Source: Azorinus chamasolen (lineage: Eukaryota; Mollusca; Bivalvia; Cardiida; Solecurtidae). Taken from it: a stretch of DNA of 64,000 bases. The notes beneath the pieces are model-generated. The model searched no databases. It was given only the letters and a program-made list of their open reading frames with translations, and was not told where the DNA came from. Shown piece by piece: positions 43,665-54,360 of this stretch (positions are counted from its first letter, which is position 1; every line of letters begins with the position of its first letter). The stretch covers positions 31,624,006 through 31,688,005 of the forward strand of contig OY755244.1 of assembly GCA_963576725.1 (NCBI GenBank). Reading direction: 5' to 3'. The translations under genes were made by a program, and so were the position numbers.

Positions 43665-43975
43665 GTATTCTGGTTCCTGTGTAGAAAATACATGCATTGA
43701 TAACGTAAATACATGCTATTTTGCTTTCCTGTGTGCGAAGTTGGAAGCTGCCTGTGTGTAAAATTATTTTTTCCTGTGTGGTGAGTTGAAAGTTGTCTGT
43801 GTGAAAACATTAACTTTTCCTGTGTGGGGAGTTGAAAATTGCCTGTGTGAAACATTAACTTTTCCTGTGTGGAAAATGAAAAGATATTAACCTATGTGGC
43901 ATAGCATATTCCTGTGTGGAATGGAGATAAACATTGGTCTGTTGTGTGTTATGTAACTCCTGTGTGGAATGTGTT
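43665..43975 (+). repeat. Short minisatellite with TTTCCTGTGTGG units
   Basis: Blocks of TTTCCTGTGTGG(G)GAGTTGAAA and GCCTGTGTGAAACATTAAC alternate, about 40-56 bp per unit, decaying to the right. Confidence 0.8.
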
Positions 43976-44339
43976 TGTATTTATTAGTATTGTGGGTCTA
44001 GACATTATAGGTGTTAACTAGTAGTGTAATATTGGTGCACTAGCAATATATGAAGTGATAAAGATAGTACATAGTACAGTATCATAGAAGGGACAGAGAC
44101 ATATATTTCAAGTGGTGTAAGGTGATAAAGACAATACACAGTAACAGTATCATAGAAGTGAATTAATAGTTGAGTGACACATATAGTGATAAGATATTGT
44201 ATTGCTGAAATGTGTGCATATTGAATTGATATGTGTATATAAAATGGTAGAAATCCGCAGTCTTGGATATTTTGTATAATAATGCCAATATTGTTAACCG
44301 AATCTGGGATCACAGTTAATAAAGCAAAAGGAAAATTGT
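43976..44339. other. Non-coding
   Basis: An imperfect duplication (GTGATAAAGA(T/C)A(G/A)TACA near 44055 and 44130). Otherwise nothing. Confidence 0.3.
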
Positions 44340-45310
44340 AAGAATGAGTAACATAGCAATGGCAGTGTCATTGTTCTGTATGTACAGTGTAGATATGAGA
44401 AACATAGCAGTGGCAGTGGTATTGTTTCATAAGTACAATGTAGGCATGAGTAACATAGCAGTGACAGTGGTATTATTCCATATTTACAGTGTATATATGA
44501 ATATCATAGCAATGACAGTGGCATTGTTCCGTATGTACAGTGTATATATGAGTAACAGAGCAGTGGCAGTGGTATTGTTCCATATGTAAAGTGTAGGAAT
44601 GAGTAACATAGCAGTGGCAGTGGTATTGTACCATATAAACAGTGTATATATGAGTAACATTGCAGTGGCAGTGGTATTGTTCCATATGTACATTGTAGGT
44701 ATGAGTAACATAGCAGTCAATGGCAGTGGTATTGTTCCATATGTATAGTGTAGGTATGAGTAACACAGCAGTGATAGTGATGTTGTTCCATATGTATAGT
44801 GTAAGTATGAGAGTGGTTTGTGACCCTTTGTACAATTCCGGTATGGGTGCCCTGGAAGAGGTATATGGTTATATGTACAGTTCAGGTGGTATCGGCTATC
44901 CACCAGTGTTATATGGCTATATGCAGAGTAGTCTAGCCCTGGTATGTGGCTATATATACAGTGTATGTATGGATAATATATCAATGGTATGTGACTATAT
45001 ATACAGGGAATGTATGGGTAATCTATCAGTGGCATGTGACTATATATACAGTGTATGTATGGATAATATATCAATGGTATGTGACTATATATACAGTGTA
45101 TGTATGGGTAATCTATCAATGGTATGTGACTATATATACAGTGTATGTATGTATAATATATCAATGGTATGTGACTATATATATACAGGGAACGTATGGG
45201 TAATCTATCAATAGTATGTGACTATATATATAGTGTATATATGGGTAATCTATCAATGGTATGTGGCCATATAAGTATAGATATTGGTGATCAAGCAGTG
45301 GATGTAAAGT
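44340..45310 (+). repeat. Minisatellite, second block
   Basis: First 51 bp-type units (AGTAACATAGCAGTGGCAGT, ATTGTTCCATATGTACAG) to about 44810, then irregular units, then 45 bp units (GTATGTGACTATATATACAG) from 44940. Same origin as 39.69-43.18 kb. Confidence 0.9.
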
Positions 45311-45810
45311 GTAAGTATGGGTGACCTTGCAGTAGCATGCACCAATCGACATCCTCACCTGAATCTACCGTACTCGAAGCCATTATCATCTGTAATCCTT
45401 GTTTTCTGCTTAATTCTAAATGTACACTGATACGCATGTTTAACGCTTTTACAACACAGTGTAGGAGCAATCTGGCCAGGATTAGTTCTGTTTGCTTATC
45501 GAATATTATATGTCTGATTCTACAGTTGCAATGGCTACACATATCTAGTGCTCATATGCCATCATAAATGTAATCTAAATTATATTCATAATGTCAATTT
45601 TCTTTCCTGGATATTCATGAATTTCTCTAGAACATAAGTGACGAGCCAAACAGTTTGTATCCTGATCGAGACGCCGCATTACTTGTATCTAATCTGGCAC
45701 CAACAAGCCATGTGAATCGCTTCCCGGTGACTTAGATTGTAAACTATATCTTTAAATGACAGAGTAAGTATAATTGTACCTACAATTCTTCTTCTCGTTT
45801 TTAATTTCAG
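45311..45810. other. Unassigned, ends at splice acceptor
   Basis: No coding exon recognised; a pyrimidine-rich tract and CAG lead to 45811. Confidence 0.4.
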
Positions 45811-45971
45811 GTTGCTAATTTTATTAGCCTGCTGTTTTGTACAGGCTATTCCATTTGCCACAGTACTAACATTTGGAACATTGTTTATACCAATGCTTGA
45901 AAGATTTGAAAAGGACAGAGCAACAACTGCAGTAGTACAGGCTTTGTTGATGGGAATGACCATGTCTACAG
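45811..45971 (+). CDS. Monocarboxylate-transporter-like protein, exon A (TM1-loop-TM2 start)
   Basis: Exon bounded by TTTTTAATTTCAG and a GTGAAA donor. It encodes LLILLACCFVQAIPFATVLT, then FGTLFIPMLERFEKDRATTA and VVQALLMGMTMSTG. SLC16-type transporters have this order: TM1, the block FG(x)5-LxxF with E/D, then T/A-W and TM2. The first base completes a codon begun in an upstream exon; in this family that codon is usually the Trp of the DGGxGW motif, which would make the missing junction phase 2. The exon ends in phase 1. No DGGxGW exon was found upstream in the window, so the gene's 5' end is probably further away or overlooked. Confidence 0.85.
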
Positions 45972-46144
45972 GTGAAATTAGACTTATTTACATCTAACTA
46001 CTTTGCATATTGGATTGCTATTAAGGATGGGCCAGAGTACTCAGTCAAATATCTCGAGTACGGATTAGCATTTCAGGTATTTGAGTGCTCACTATGTATC
46101 CGGGTAGAGATTGTGGTGAAATAAGTTGATAGGCTTTACTGTGT

Positions 46145-46216
46145 GGCTTGGTAGCTCAGTCGGTAGAGTGTTGGCATGGTAAGCCAGAGGCCCTGGGTTC
46201 GAGTCCCAGTCGAGTT
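46145..46216 (+). tRNA. tRNA-like sequence, anticodon GGT (Thr-like)
   Basis: A full-length cloverleaf can be drawn: D-arm GCTC/GAGT (46154-46169), anticodon stem TTGGC/GCCAG with loop ATGGTAA (46171-46187), T-arm CTGGG-TTCGAGT-CCCAG (46193-46209), acceptor GGCTTGG/TCGAGTT and a TTTTT run directly after. A- and B-boxes are good. The acceptor stem relies on four G-T pairs and GGT is an unusual Thr anticodon in animal nuclear genomes, so a tRNA pseudogene or SINE head is as likely as a working tRNA. Lies in an intron of the transporter gene. Confidence 0.5.
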
Positions 46217-46849
46217 TTTCGCAATGTTACAACTATAAAAAATGATAAAAGAAACAATTATTATTTTTCCATATTTATTTTTATCTAGGATTTGTAGTTG
46301 AACGTTTACAACCTTTTGGTTGTGTTTGACAGTTAATTGCAATCATTTTCATATCTCCAATCGATGACAACAGCTGGTATGGTTATAGCCTGCCAATCAA
46401 AGTTTAATGACAGTCAATAAAATATTTGATCGAAATCCAAAACAAACAAACAAAACACCATTCATTTTAATAAAAAAACATTGTTCATTTAACGATAAAA
46501 ATGTACAAAAAATGTAGACAACCGACAGTTTACAAATGTTCGAGGTCTGAACAAGTCCAGTACAGCTTCCGAGTATCTGAGTAATCGATCGGAAAACTGA
46601 CCATGTACTCGAGTAACGATTTTAGTACTCATTCCCATCTATAAAGTGCTACATATATGGCAGATCAATGACCCTTAACCCTTTACTCCGTAAATACGCT
46701 TTTGGACACAGAGTGCACCAAATCTGAGGGCTCTATAGGCGCCGTCTGATTAGGGTATGTTCTGTTTGCTTATGGTATAATAGATCTGATTCTACAATTT
46801 CTTCCACTGTCAACAATTACTGTATTCATATGACATTATAGCAAAACCA

Positions 46850-46891
46850 ACTACATTAAACCCCCTCTAAACCGGACGTTAAATGGAGTAT

Positions 46892-46931
<40 letters not shown>

Positions 46932-46975
46932 CTACTAGAATTCCGTTTTATAGAGGCTTTACTGTAATTAGTGAT
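46850..46975. repeat. Degenerate pogo/Tigger-like MITE with (AT)n centre
   Basis: ACATTAAACCCCCTCTAAAC at one end and GTTTTATAGAGGCTTTACTG at the other are imperfect inverted ends; (AT)n at 46900-46928. Confidence 0.5.
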
Positions 46976-47698
46976 CGCAATGTCAATACATGAGTATGCA
47001 TGGAGTTAACAGGTTTACACAGCACTAAAACGTTTGCTACAAAGAAGAACATGAAAATTAGCGTTCGTACTGTCAAAATGAAAACACATCTGCACAAACA
47101 TGCCATATCTGTATAATGCAATAACATAATTGATACGACCAATGTTACGTGGTGTCAATACATGTGATGATGATATGCATGCCTTTGTAAAAGTTTTTAA
47201 AAATGTACCAATCCTGGTATTAGCCAAAATACGGTTGTCTTCCAAACAAGACACGAGTTGTCTTTGAGCTACTTGCAGTTTCCATGTTATTGGAAATGTG
47301 AAACATGTGAGAAATATGACACAATTCTTAGAAGAGTGAATGATTTCAACACTTAAAATATGAAATAACTCTCTAACTAAATGTACATGTATTACTATAT
47401 ATGACCTGTATAAATAACGTGCTTAAACTTTGAGATAAAACAGTCATTTCACACATCTGTTTTAGTCTAAAGTGATGCACATTTGAAATTAATATTCTTA
47501 CGAATTCCCCTTAGGCACAATACATATTGAGTAGCTCGTTTTCTATGTAAAGTATGTCCTTTTGTCTTTGATGTTTATATGCTTTTTGTTCTAGGTTATG
47601 TAATTCAATATTTATATGAAGCTATTTGCGTTTCTATTTTCGTAGGTTAATTCAACAGAAATATATTAACCAAAACTACGACCTTTAATCTTTACAAT
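46976..47698. other. Intron sequence, unassigned
   Basis: AT-rich intron of the transporter gene. No feature recognised. Confidence 0.35.
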
Positions 47699-47700
47699 TA

Positions 47701-47875
47701 CAGTGCAATCTCGATTATTCGCATTTTCTGGCCTTTTTAGGCAGGTGGTTGCCTAATGCATGGTGAAAGTAGTACATGTACTTTCTGCAGGACTCTCACC
47801 GTGCATTAAGCTGCCACCTGTCTTAAAGATGGATAATAATACGTATTTAGTGTTGAAATAATCGAGAATTTACTG
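47701..47875. mobile_element. pogo/Tigger-like MITE
   Basis: CAGTGCAATCTCGATTATTC at one end and AATAATCGAGAATTTACTG at the other; TA precedes the left end. Internal hairpin around CTTTCTGCAGGAC and GCAGGTGG...CCACCTG. Related in its interior to 9860-10309 and 58225-58375. Confidence 0.65.
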
Positions 47876-48206
47876 AGAGATAATACTATGATCTTAGCTA
47901 TTACAGATCTGAAATATTTTTATATGTTTTGTGATTATTATACTGAAACGTTAAAAACCGCAGTATCACATGCGACCTTATTTACAGTTGAATATATATA
48001 ACAACGTGTCTCTCTAAAAGCCAAATTCTGATTACTTTTGGACACTGTTTGGATCAAGAAGAGAATAATAGCACGGAATCAACTCATGATATTTACTGTT
48101 TGACTGTCTTCCAGTATTATGGACACGATATTTATCAAACTATAATTGAATTTTTGCAATCGGTAATTTACCCAGTATGCTAAAGGTGGTAAGACTTTTA
48201 TTTCAG

Positions 48207-48350
48207 GTGTTATTTGGGGCATTGTCTGTAGAAAAATAGGACTACCAAAACTGATGTTCATCGGGGCAGTACTTGTTCCACTTGGTTACATTGCATCATT
48301 CTTTGCCAATTCTCTGCAACAGCTTATGTTCACAATTGGTATAGTGTCAG
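48207..48350 (+). CDS. Monocarboxylate-transporter-like protein, exon B (TM2-TM3)
   Basis: Bounded by TTTATTTCAG and a GTAATC donor; phase 1 at both ends. Encodes GVIWGIVCRKIGLPKLMFIG then AVLVPLGYIASFFANSLQQL and MFTIGIVSG. The RKIG-LP-K block corresponds to the short cytoplasmic loop R-x-G-x-R between TM2 and TM3 of MFS carriers. Reading joins exon A and exon C without a gap relative to the family. Confidence 0.87.
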
Positions 48351-48459
48351 GTAATCGTGGTTTTACCCTTTCCCTTATAAACAATACAATGTTAAAACAT
48401 GCTTCAGGCAATAACATCTGCAATGCCCTGGGGACTGTTGATTTTCCCGAGTCCGAAGT

Positions 48460-49140
48460 GTGAGAGCAACAACAGTTCCAAGTGATACAGCAAATGCTAT
48501 TGCCCGACACAAATTTACCCGATTTATCACTAATTTTGCATCAATCCTTTGTTTGCTTTCATGTTTTCATTTAATCGCTCAAAATAAAACCAAACCTATA
48601 CGCTACTTCGTTGACGGTTTATCGATTTTGCTGTTACCGGATCACCGGTTTGTTTTTAGGAACATCATGTAAACATAAGGATACTAGGAGAGCAATATAA
48701 AGTATATCATTTTAAGCGAACCTGTCTCATCCTCGGCTGAAGTGCTATATGACAAATGTGTTATATTAGCCATTGACCGTAAAGCATTTCAGTCGCATAG
48801 CTTCGGTCAATATTGCTACAGCAGTTATCTTTCTAGTTGTCTCTGGCAATCTTCATGTATTGACTTTGCACTTGGCCTCTCTGTATCGCACTGCGCCTCC
48901 TGGCTTAAATAGTTCGTTCGCTAGGGCCCTTCTTTCGTATGTCCGATATGAGCAAGAATTATTGGTATGTCGCTTTTTGCCGGGAATCTTGCCAGCAATA
49001 TCAGTTATTCCATCGCTGAATGCTTTTGTGGGCGTGTTGATATCAATCTCTTCAACACCAAGAATGACAAGGCGGCAAATTGTCACCTATATTATTGTTT
49101 TGAATGTTGCCAGTGTTATGGGGTCTTTGTGACCTTTTCT
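48460..49140 (+). other. Coding-like hydrophobic stretch in intron, unidentified
   Basis: Two + frames (48460-48672, 48773-49132) have hydrophobic segments such as ITNFASILCLLSCFHLIA and FLPGILPAISVIPSLNAFVG, with RMTRRQIVTYIIVLNVAS near the end. The pattern resembles pieces of a polytopic receptor, but stops separate the pieces and I cannot name a family. Most likely a decayed gene fragment carried in the intron; it may also be chance. Confidence 0.25.
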
Positions 49141-49154
49141 TTGTCATACTTGGC

Positions 49155-49264
49155 GAACTTACTCAATAAAACCGAGTCTGCAATTTTCTCTTTTTGTGTT
49201 GCAATTTTTGCGTTCGGGGGATCACCACCCTTCAGAATTTATAATCTTCACAGCTTCAGGTGTT
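49155..49264 (+). repeat. Dispersed repeat R, left part of copy 11 (split by LINE)
   Basis: CAATAAAACCGAGTCTGC, then CGGGGGATCACCACCCTTCA up to the target duplication; continues at 54345 on the other side of the LINE. Confidence 0.8.
49249..49264 (+). repeat. LINE target-site duplication, left
   Basis: CACAGCTTCAGGTGTT, exactly repeated at 54345-54360. Confidence 0.9.
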
Positions 49265-49429
49265 TTTTTATTTTTGGAACTGACGTGAGCCAGCCCGTTT
49301 ATTTATTTTTCAACATTAAAATACATACAGGGTTTACAAACACTATCACACATGTAAAAAAACCAAAAAAAAACCAAAATCACATCTAATGATTTGTGTT
49401 GTTATCAAAAGTATTTCTTAAACAATGCT

Positions 49430-52400
49430 TTAAATAATATCTCTTAAGGCCTTACTGAAGTTACCTATAATTGTCCTAGATGAGTTTATGTATTCAAGAT
49501 ATTTAATGAGGGTAAGTAAGTCATTATATAATATTTTAAGTAAATTTACTTTGGTTCGCCTCCTGTCACTTTTCATGTAACTTTGATATATAGTATATAA
49601 AATTTGACATAGAATCTTATTTATTTCTTGATACTCTTTAAACTGGATTTTATAACCAATTACCAATTCAAACATGCTAACACGTATGCAGAAACCAAGA
49701 TTTTTAAAAAGGTTTTCTATTTCATTCCAAAATCTATCCAGGTATGGGCAATGAACAAAGAAATGTTTCAATGTTTCAATTTGATTGCAATGTTTACAAA
49801 GAGGGGATTCGATTAGTTTCCATTTAAAAAGGTTTTCGTTTGTCGGAACTATTCTATGAATAAGTTTGAATTTCAGTTGCTTTATTTTATTGTTAACTAA
49901 AACCTTGTTCATGAAAAAATATAGCGAACGCCAATTAATATTTCGATTGAAAGTTGTTTCCCAGAATGTATGTATGTAAGGCGGCTCGAATTTGTTTTTA
50001 ATTAGTTTTTGCTTTATGTCTTTATTGTTTAATTTATCAATATTTAAGTTTTTACCAAACATATTTTTATTATCTGTTTTAACCAGCGAATTGATTGAGG
50101 CATCCGTTTTCAGTATTTTTTTCCAACTGTTTGGAATGCTGAATTTTAATTTAGTAATTTCCGATATCCAGTTTGTTTTATTTTGAATTCTATGTAATAA
50201 TGTTTCTTTTATATCACCATTTTCGCCGATTATGTCATTTATAAAGATTAGTCCCGATTTTATCCATGATATAAAAACCAAACATTTCCCTTTATATTTT
50301 ATAAATTGGTTACCCCAAATGACTTGAGTTCTAACTTCATAGAACGTTTCTGGTTTTGAGATTTCACTGATGTTGTTTAATGCGATATAGTATCTTAAAA
50401 TATCTTTATAGAATGTCGGGATGTCATATTTAATTGAGGGAAGGGATTTTATAGAGTCGATGCTCATTTTAAATACCAGAAGTCTATCTCCATATTGATG
50501 TAAGAAGAACTTTGGAATAATTTTCCAGTTGGCGTCTTCATTGGAGCAAAGGGATGTAATCCATTTTAGCTTCAAAGTTTTAACATATGTTTCGATATCC
50601 GGTACTTCAAGTCCCCCATCAAATTTGCTTCCAATTAGCGTATTTCTTTTAATCTTTTCACTTTTACTTCCCCATAAAAATGCAAATATCATTGAGTTAA
50701 TTTGTTTTATTACTTTATCTGGAGTTGGTAAGGTTTGTATTAAATATGCAAATTTCGATAAAATGAGAGATTTAATTAATGTTATTTTGCCGAATAGTGT
50801 AAGATTTCTTTGTTTCCAGCTATTAATAAGCTTTTGGCAGGATTCAAGTTTCTCTGACCAATTTAATGTTTCGCATTCAAGCTTGTCATTTCCAAAATAC
50901 GTTCCAAGCGCTTTTACTTTTGTGCCGAATCTAATATCATAAATATTTATTTCATTTTGTTGTTTAAGTTTTCCAATAAGTAGGCCTTCTGTTTTAATTT
51001 TGTTTAATCTGAGTCCTGAAAACTTTCCAAATTCTTCTATAATATCAATAGCTATCGGGATTTCTGCAGTATTTTTTAAAAATAATGTTGTGTCGTCGGC
51101 TAACTGTGTTATTTTTAGGCAGTGTAGCGATGTATTAAGTTGCACTTTAATACCATTAATGTCATTGCAATTTCTAATATTATTGGCCAATATTTCTGCT
51201 ATAATAATGAAAAGTAAAGCGGATAAAGGACACCCTTGTCTGATACCACGTGATATCTTAAAAAACTTCGATTGCCAGCCATTGTTCATTACGGAGGAAC
51301 AGATATCCTTATACAAAACTTTTACCCAACTGATAAAGTCATTTTTAAAACCAAATTTGTCTAAAACTTTAAACATGAATTCCCATTCAACAGTATCAAA
51401 GGCCTTTTTAAAATCAAGAAATAATATAACGCCATCTATGTCTAGAGTTTCTGAGTAATCAATTATATCTTGTATTTGCCTTATGTTATAGCCTATATAT
51501 CTATTCTTTATATAACCTTGCTGGTCTAGGTTGATAATTTTAGGTAGTACTCTCTGGAGGCGTTGAGCGAGAACTCTAGCCAGAATTTTGTAATCAATAT
51601 TTAACAGAGAGATAGGTCTCCAATTTTCTAGGTTTTCCGGATCACCCTTTTTGTATAATAGTGAAAATACACACTGTTTTTGCGAATGAGACAATTCTCG
51701 ATTATGTAGATTGTCTAAGAATGATCCAAGTATAAGCGGAGCTATTTTAGGCCAAAACTTGAGATAAAATTCTACTGTTATGCCATCGAGACCTGGACTT
51801 TTATTCATTTTCATTCCTTGTAGGGCTTCCAAACATTCTTTTAAAGTAATAGGACCTTCACAAACATTTGCATCGTCTTCGGATAACTTACTTTTAATGT
51901 TTGAAGTTTCCAAGTAATTTTCAATATTATCTTTATTGCCATTAGATGAATATAATATTTCATAAAATTTCTCTTCCGTATCTAAAATATCCTCAAGTTT
52001 TGTAATACGGTTTCCATTAACAATTAGAGATGTTATATTTTTCCTGTTTTGTTTTGATTTTTCAAGACTTAAAAAGTATTTTGTGTTTTTCTCACCTTCT
52101 TCTAAAAAATTAATTCTAGCTCTTATTTGTGCACCAATTGCTTTTTTGTGGTATATTTCATTTATTTCATTTTCGGTTTCTATGATATTTGCTTCTACTG
52201 AATTTGGGTCTACAAAAAGATTTTTTAATCGTTTTTCCAACATCTGTAGCCTATTGTTCGTTTTTCTTGCTTTTTGTTTTGAGTACTGTATCGATTGTTG
52301 CTTAATTTCGTGTTTGCAAAGTTCCCACTTGAGTGTATTATTGACATTTAAACATTTGCATTGTTCTACAATATCTGTTATTATATTACCATAGTCTTCA

Positions 52401-53179
52401 TCTTCTATATGTTGGTTATTCATTTTCCAAAATCCTGGACCTCTTTTAAAAGGTTTTTTAATTTTAAGTGAAATAGCCAAATGATCAGTTGAATTTATTA
52501 CTGCTGGTCTTATGTCTGTGGATGCTATTAGTGGAATTACATTAGTGTCAGTCAGCCAAAAATCTATGCGACTTTTATCGACTCCATTTTTTCTTCTCCA
52601 TGTGTATTGACATTTCTCAGGGTGTAAGTATCTCCATATATCTGTCAGATTTGTGTTCTTTTTAAGTTTGTTCAAATATTCGTTTAATTTTGGTTTCTTT
52701 TTTGAAGAACTTATTCTATCTTTTAGGTTATTGATTTCGTTAAAATCACCTCCAATTATTTTTATACCTAATGCATTTTCTATGAGTAAAGTACCCATGC
52801 TGTTTAAAAATATATTTCTTGCGTTCTTATCATTTGGAACATAAATGTTTAAAATTGAGAATGTATTGTTATATGTTTCTATATTCATGAAATAATACCT
52901 GCCATCATCATCTTCTTTTGTATCGATAATACTGACTTCTAATTGTCTGCTTATTAAAATTGACACACCTTTACAGTTTGATGTTCCGAAAGAGTGATAC
53001 ATATCCCATTTTTCAAAATCATCCAATAGAATCTTGACAATATCTTTAGAAAAGTGTGTTTCCTGAAGAAAAACAATATCAGCCTGTTGGTGTATAAGCC
53101 ATTGGTTAAGTCTCAATCGTTTACCCTTATCTCTTAATCCTTGGGCATTGAGAGATATACAGTGCAAAATTTCTGCCAT
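49430..53179 (-). CDS. LINE ORF2 (AP endonuclease - reverse transcriptase - zinc knuckle), intact
   Basis: A 1,249-residue reading frame without stops. The endonuclease domain (1-240) has LNAQG (10-14), FLQETHF (37-43), GGDFNEIN (143-150) and STDHLA (230-235), matching the Asn, Glu, Asp-x-Asn and Asp-His residues of AP-type nucleases. The RT domain has KMNKSPGLDG (457-466), NWRPISLLN (519-527), motif A LFLDFKKAFDTVEW (586-599), RQGCPLSALLF (647-657) and catalytic LADDTTLF (693-700). The C-terminus has CKHCNQIETLKHFFVHC (1128-1144), a CCHC-type knuckle. This domain order and length fit L1/Tx1-type LINEs. The product would copy the element's RNA at a nicked genomic site. The first Met is used as the start; nothing upstream in frame is convincing. 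Confidence 0.93.
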   Translation of the reverse strand: MAEILHCISLNAQGLRDKGKRLRLNQWLIHQQADIVFLQETHFSKDIVKILLDDFEKWDMYHSFGTSNCKGVSILISRQLEVSIIDTKEDDDGRYYFMNIETYNNTFSILNIYVPNDKNARNIFLNSMGTLLIENALGIKIIGGDFNEINNLKDRISSSKKKPKLNEYLNKLKKNTNLTDIWRYLHPEKCQYTWRRKNGVDKSRIDFWLTDTNVIPLIASTDIRPAVINSTDHLAISLKIKKPFKRGPGFWKMNNQHIEDEDYGNIITDIVEQCKCLNVNNTLKWELCKHEIKQQSIQYSKQKARKTNNRLQMLEKRLKNLFVDPNSVEANIIETENEINEIYHKKAIGAQIRARINFLEEGEKNTKYFLSLEKSKQNRKNITSLIVNGNRITKLEDILDTEEKFYEILYSSNGNKDNIENYLETSNIKSKLSEDDANVCEGPITLKECLEALQGMKMNKSPGLDGITVEFYLKFWPKIAPLILGSFLDNLHNRELSHSQKQCVFSLLYKKGDPENLENWRPISLLNIDYKILARVLAQRLQRVLPKIINLDQQGYIKNRYIGYNIRQIQDIIDYSETLDIDGVILFLDFKKAFDTVEWEFMFKVLDKFGFKNDFISWVKVLYKDICSSVMNNGWQSKFFKISRGIRQGCPLSALLFIIIAEILANNIRNCNDINGIKVQLNTSLHCLKITQLADDTTLFLKNTAEIPIAIDIIEEFGKFSGLRLNKIKTEGLLIGKLKQQNEINIYDIRFGTKVKALGTYFGNDKLECETLNWSEKLESCQKLINSWKQRNLTLFGKITLIKSLILSKFAYLIQTLPTPDKVIKQINSMIFAFLWGSKSEKIKRNTLIGSKFDGGLEVPDIETYVKTLKLKWITSLCSNEDANWKIIPKFFLHQYGDRLLVFKMSIDSIKSLPSIKYDIPTFYKDILRYYIALNNISEISKPETFYEVRTQVIWGNQFIKYKGKCLVFISWIKSGLIFINDIIGENGDIKETLLHRIQNKTNWISEITKLKFSIPNSWKKILKTDASINSLVKTDNKNMFGKNLNIDKLNNKDIKQKLIKNKFEPPYIHTFWETTFNRNINWRSLYFFMNKVLVNNKIKQLKFKLIHRIVPTNENLFKWKLIESPLCKHCNQIETLKHFFVHCPYLDRFWNEIENLFKNLGFCIRVSMFELVIGYKIQFKEYQEINKILCQILYTIYQSYMKSDRRRTKVNLLKILYNDLLTLIKYLEYINSSRTIIGNFSKALRDII

Positions 53180-53295
53180 TAATTCACTAAGACATAAGTT
53201 TTACATGTGTAACTAAGAGCAAGCGGTGTCTACTATACATTTTTCCCAAACACGTACATTTACAAAATTTCCATATGTCTTAAACATTTCCGAAC

Positions 53296-54210
53296 CTTTA
53301 ACAAAACAGCAGAGCTCCGGAGCAGACGATATTTACGATAGTCGACTGATCGGGCGCTACAGAGTTTTGATAAACATATGCAACTACCCAACATTTCAAC
53401 AAACTATTACATTACTTGATGTAAACTAGCAAACTAGCGTTTGTCTCAGTCTGTTACAAAACAGCGAATGTCCAGTTTACTTATGACTTTCACCAAAGTT
53501 AATGGTCTGGACCTACACAACTCTGAAAGAAACGTAAATTCACCAGACATTTCAACATCTAAAGCATTTACAAACAAAAACAAACAAAAACAAACAAAAA
53601 AAAGATGTGATCATTATCAAAGTCAACTGATCTTGTCCTTATCACGTAACTGTTATAGCATGTTACCAAACAGCGAATGCCCCGAACAGGCGACTTTTCC
53701 AAAGTCGAATGATCTGGGTCTGCACAGTTTTGAAAAACCTTTGACTGTACTCGATGTTAACCAGTAAACCAGCATTTGTCTACGCCTGTTACAAACAGTG
53801 GGGATCCAGATCAGATGACTTTTTACTAAAGTCCAATGATTTGGATCCACACAGTTATGAAAAGACATTCCAAAGTGTGAGACATTAAACAAAAATAGCA
53901 CGCTGTAACTTACCGATCCAAAGCCTATTGATTTGAATCTACCCACTTTTCTACAACACATATGAGTAACATACACCATATGAGTAACATACACTTCAAT
54001 AAAACCTTTACTGAGTAGCCATTTAATCCGCAGGATCTATGAGCTTTTACAAAGAAGTGAAGATCCAGGGCAAACGACTTTTGCTAAAGTCAGTTGATCT
54101 GGGTCTACACGGTTTTGAAAAGCAGTTGTAATATACCAGATATTTAGGAAACAAGTTTGTTACAAAACAGCGAGGGTTCAGGGATAACGACTCTCCTTTT
54201 GAAAAGACAT
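53296..54210 (-). repeat. Degenerate tandem units in the LINE 5' region
   Basis: A TTACAAAACAGCG-like start, then AAAGT(C/T)-(A/G)A-TGATCTGG and CTGCACAGTTTTGAAAA, recurs with starts near 53298, 53452, 53662, 53788, 54043 and 54160. Spacing is uneven (about 117-255 bp). Recalls promoter monomers at L1 5' ends; promoter function is inferred. Confidence 0.65.
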
Positions 54211-54344
54211 TCAAAGTGGGGGATATAGCTGTCCTTTGGACTGCCTTGTTCAAATGGCTTCTCCTCTGAAACCAAAGCATGGAAAGAGTTATTTAGATTG
54301 TATGGTCCTCTACCAAAGTTTTCAAAGGAAAACATAACATAACA

Positions 54345-54360
54345 CACAGCTTCAGGTGTT
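54345..54360 (+). repeat. LINE target-site duplication, right
   Basis: CACAGCTTCAGGTGTT, identical to 49249-49264. Confidence 0.9.

Larger units (their letters stand above)
49265..54344 (-). mobile_element. L1/Tx1-like LINE insertion, about 5.1 kb
   Basis: Bounded by an exact 16 bp target duplication inside an R repeat. On the minus strand: a 5' region of 1.16 kb with degenerate tandem units, one ORF (53179 to 49430), then a 3' UTR of about 165 bp ending in an A-rich AAAATAAAAAAA tail at 49265. The arrangement is that of a target-primed insertion. No ORF1 is present. It sits antisense in an intron of the transporter gene. Confidence 0.9.

Noticed and set aside
39690..45310. CRISPR-like array
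   Set aside because: Units are contiguous with no unique spacers, and the genome is eukaryotic.
48351..48465. Extra transporter exon after exon B
   Set aside because: Exons B and C join without a gap relative to the family and both are phase 1; a GT donor follows exon B.
53653..53994. LINE ORF1
   Set aside because: The 113-residue minus frame only translates the degenerate tandem units; no coiled coil, RRM or zinc knuckle seen.
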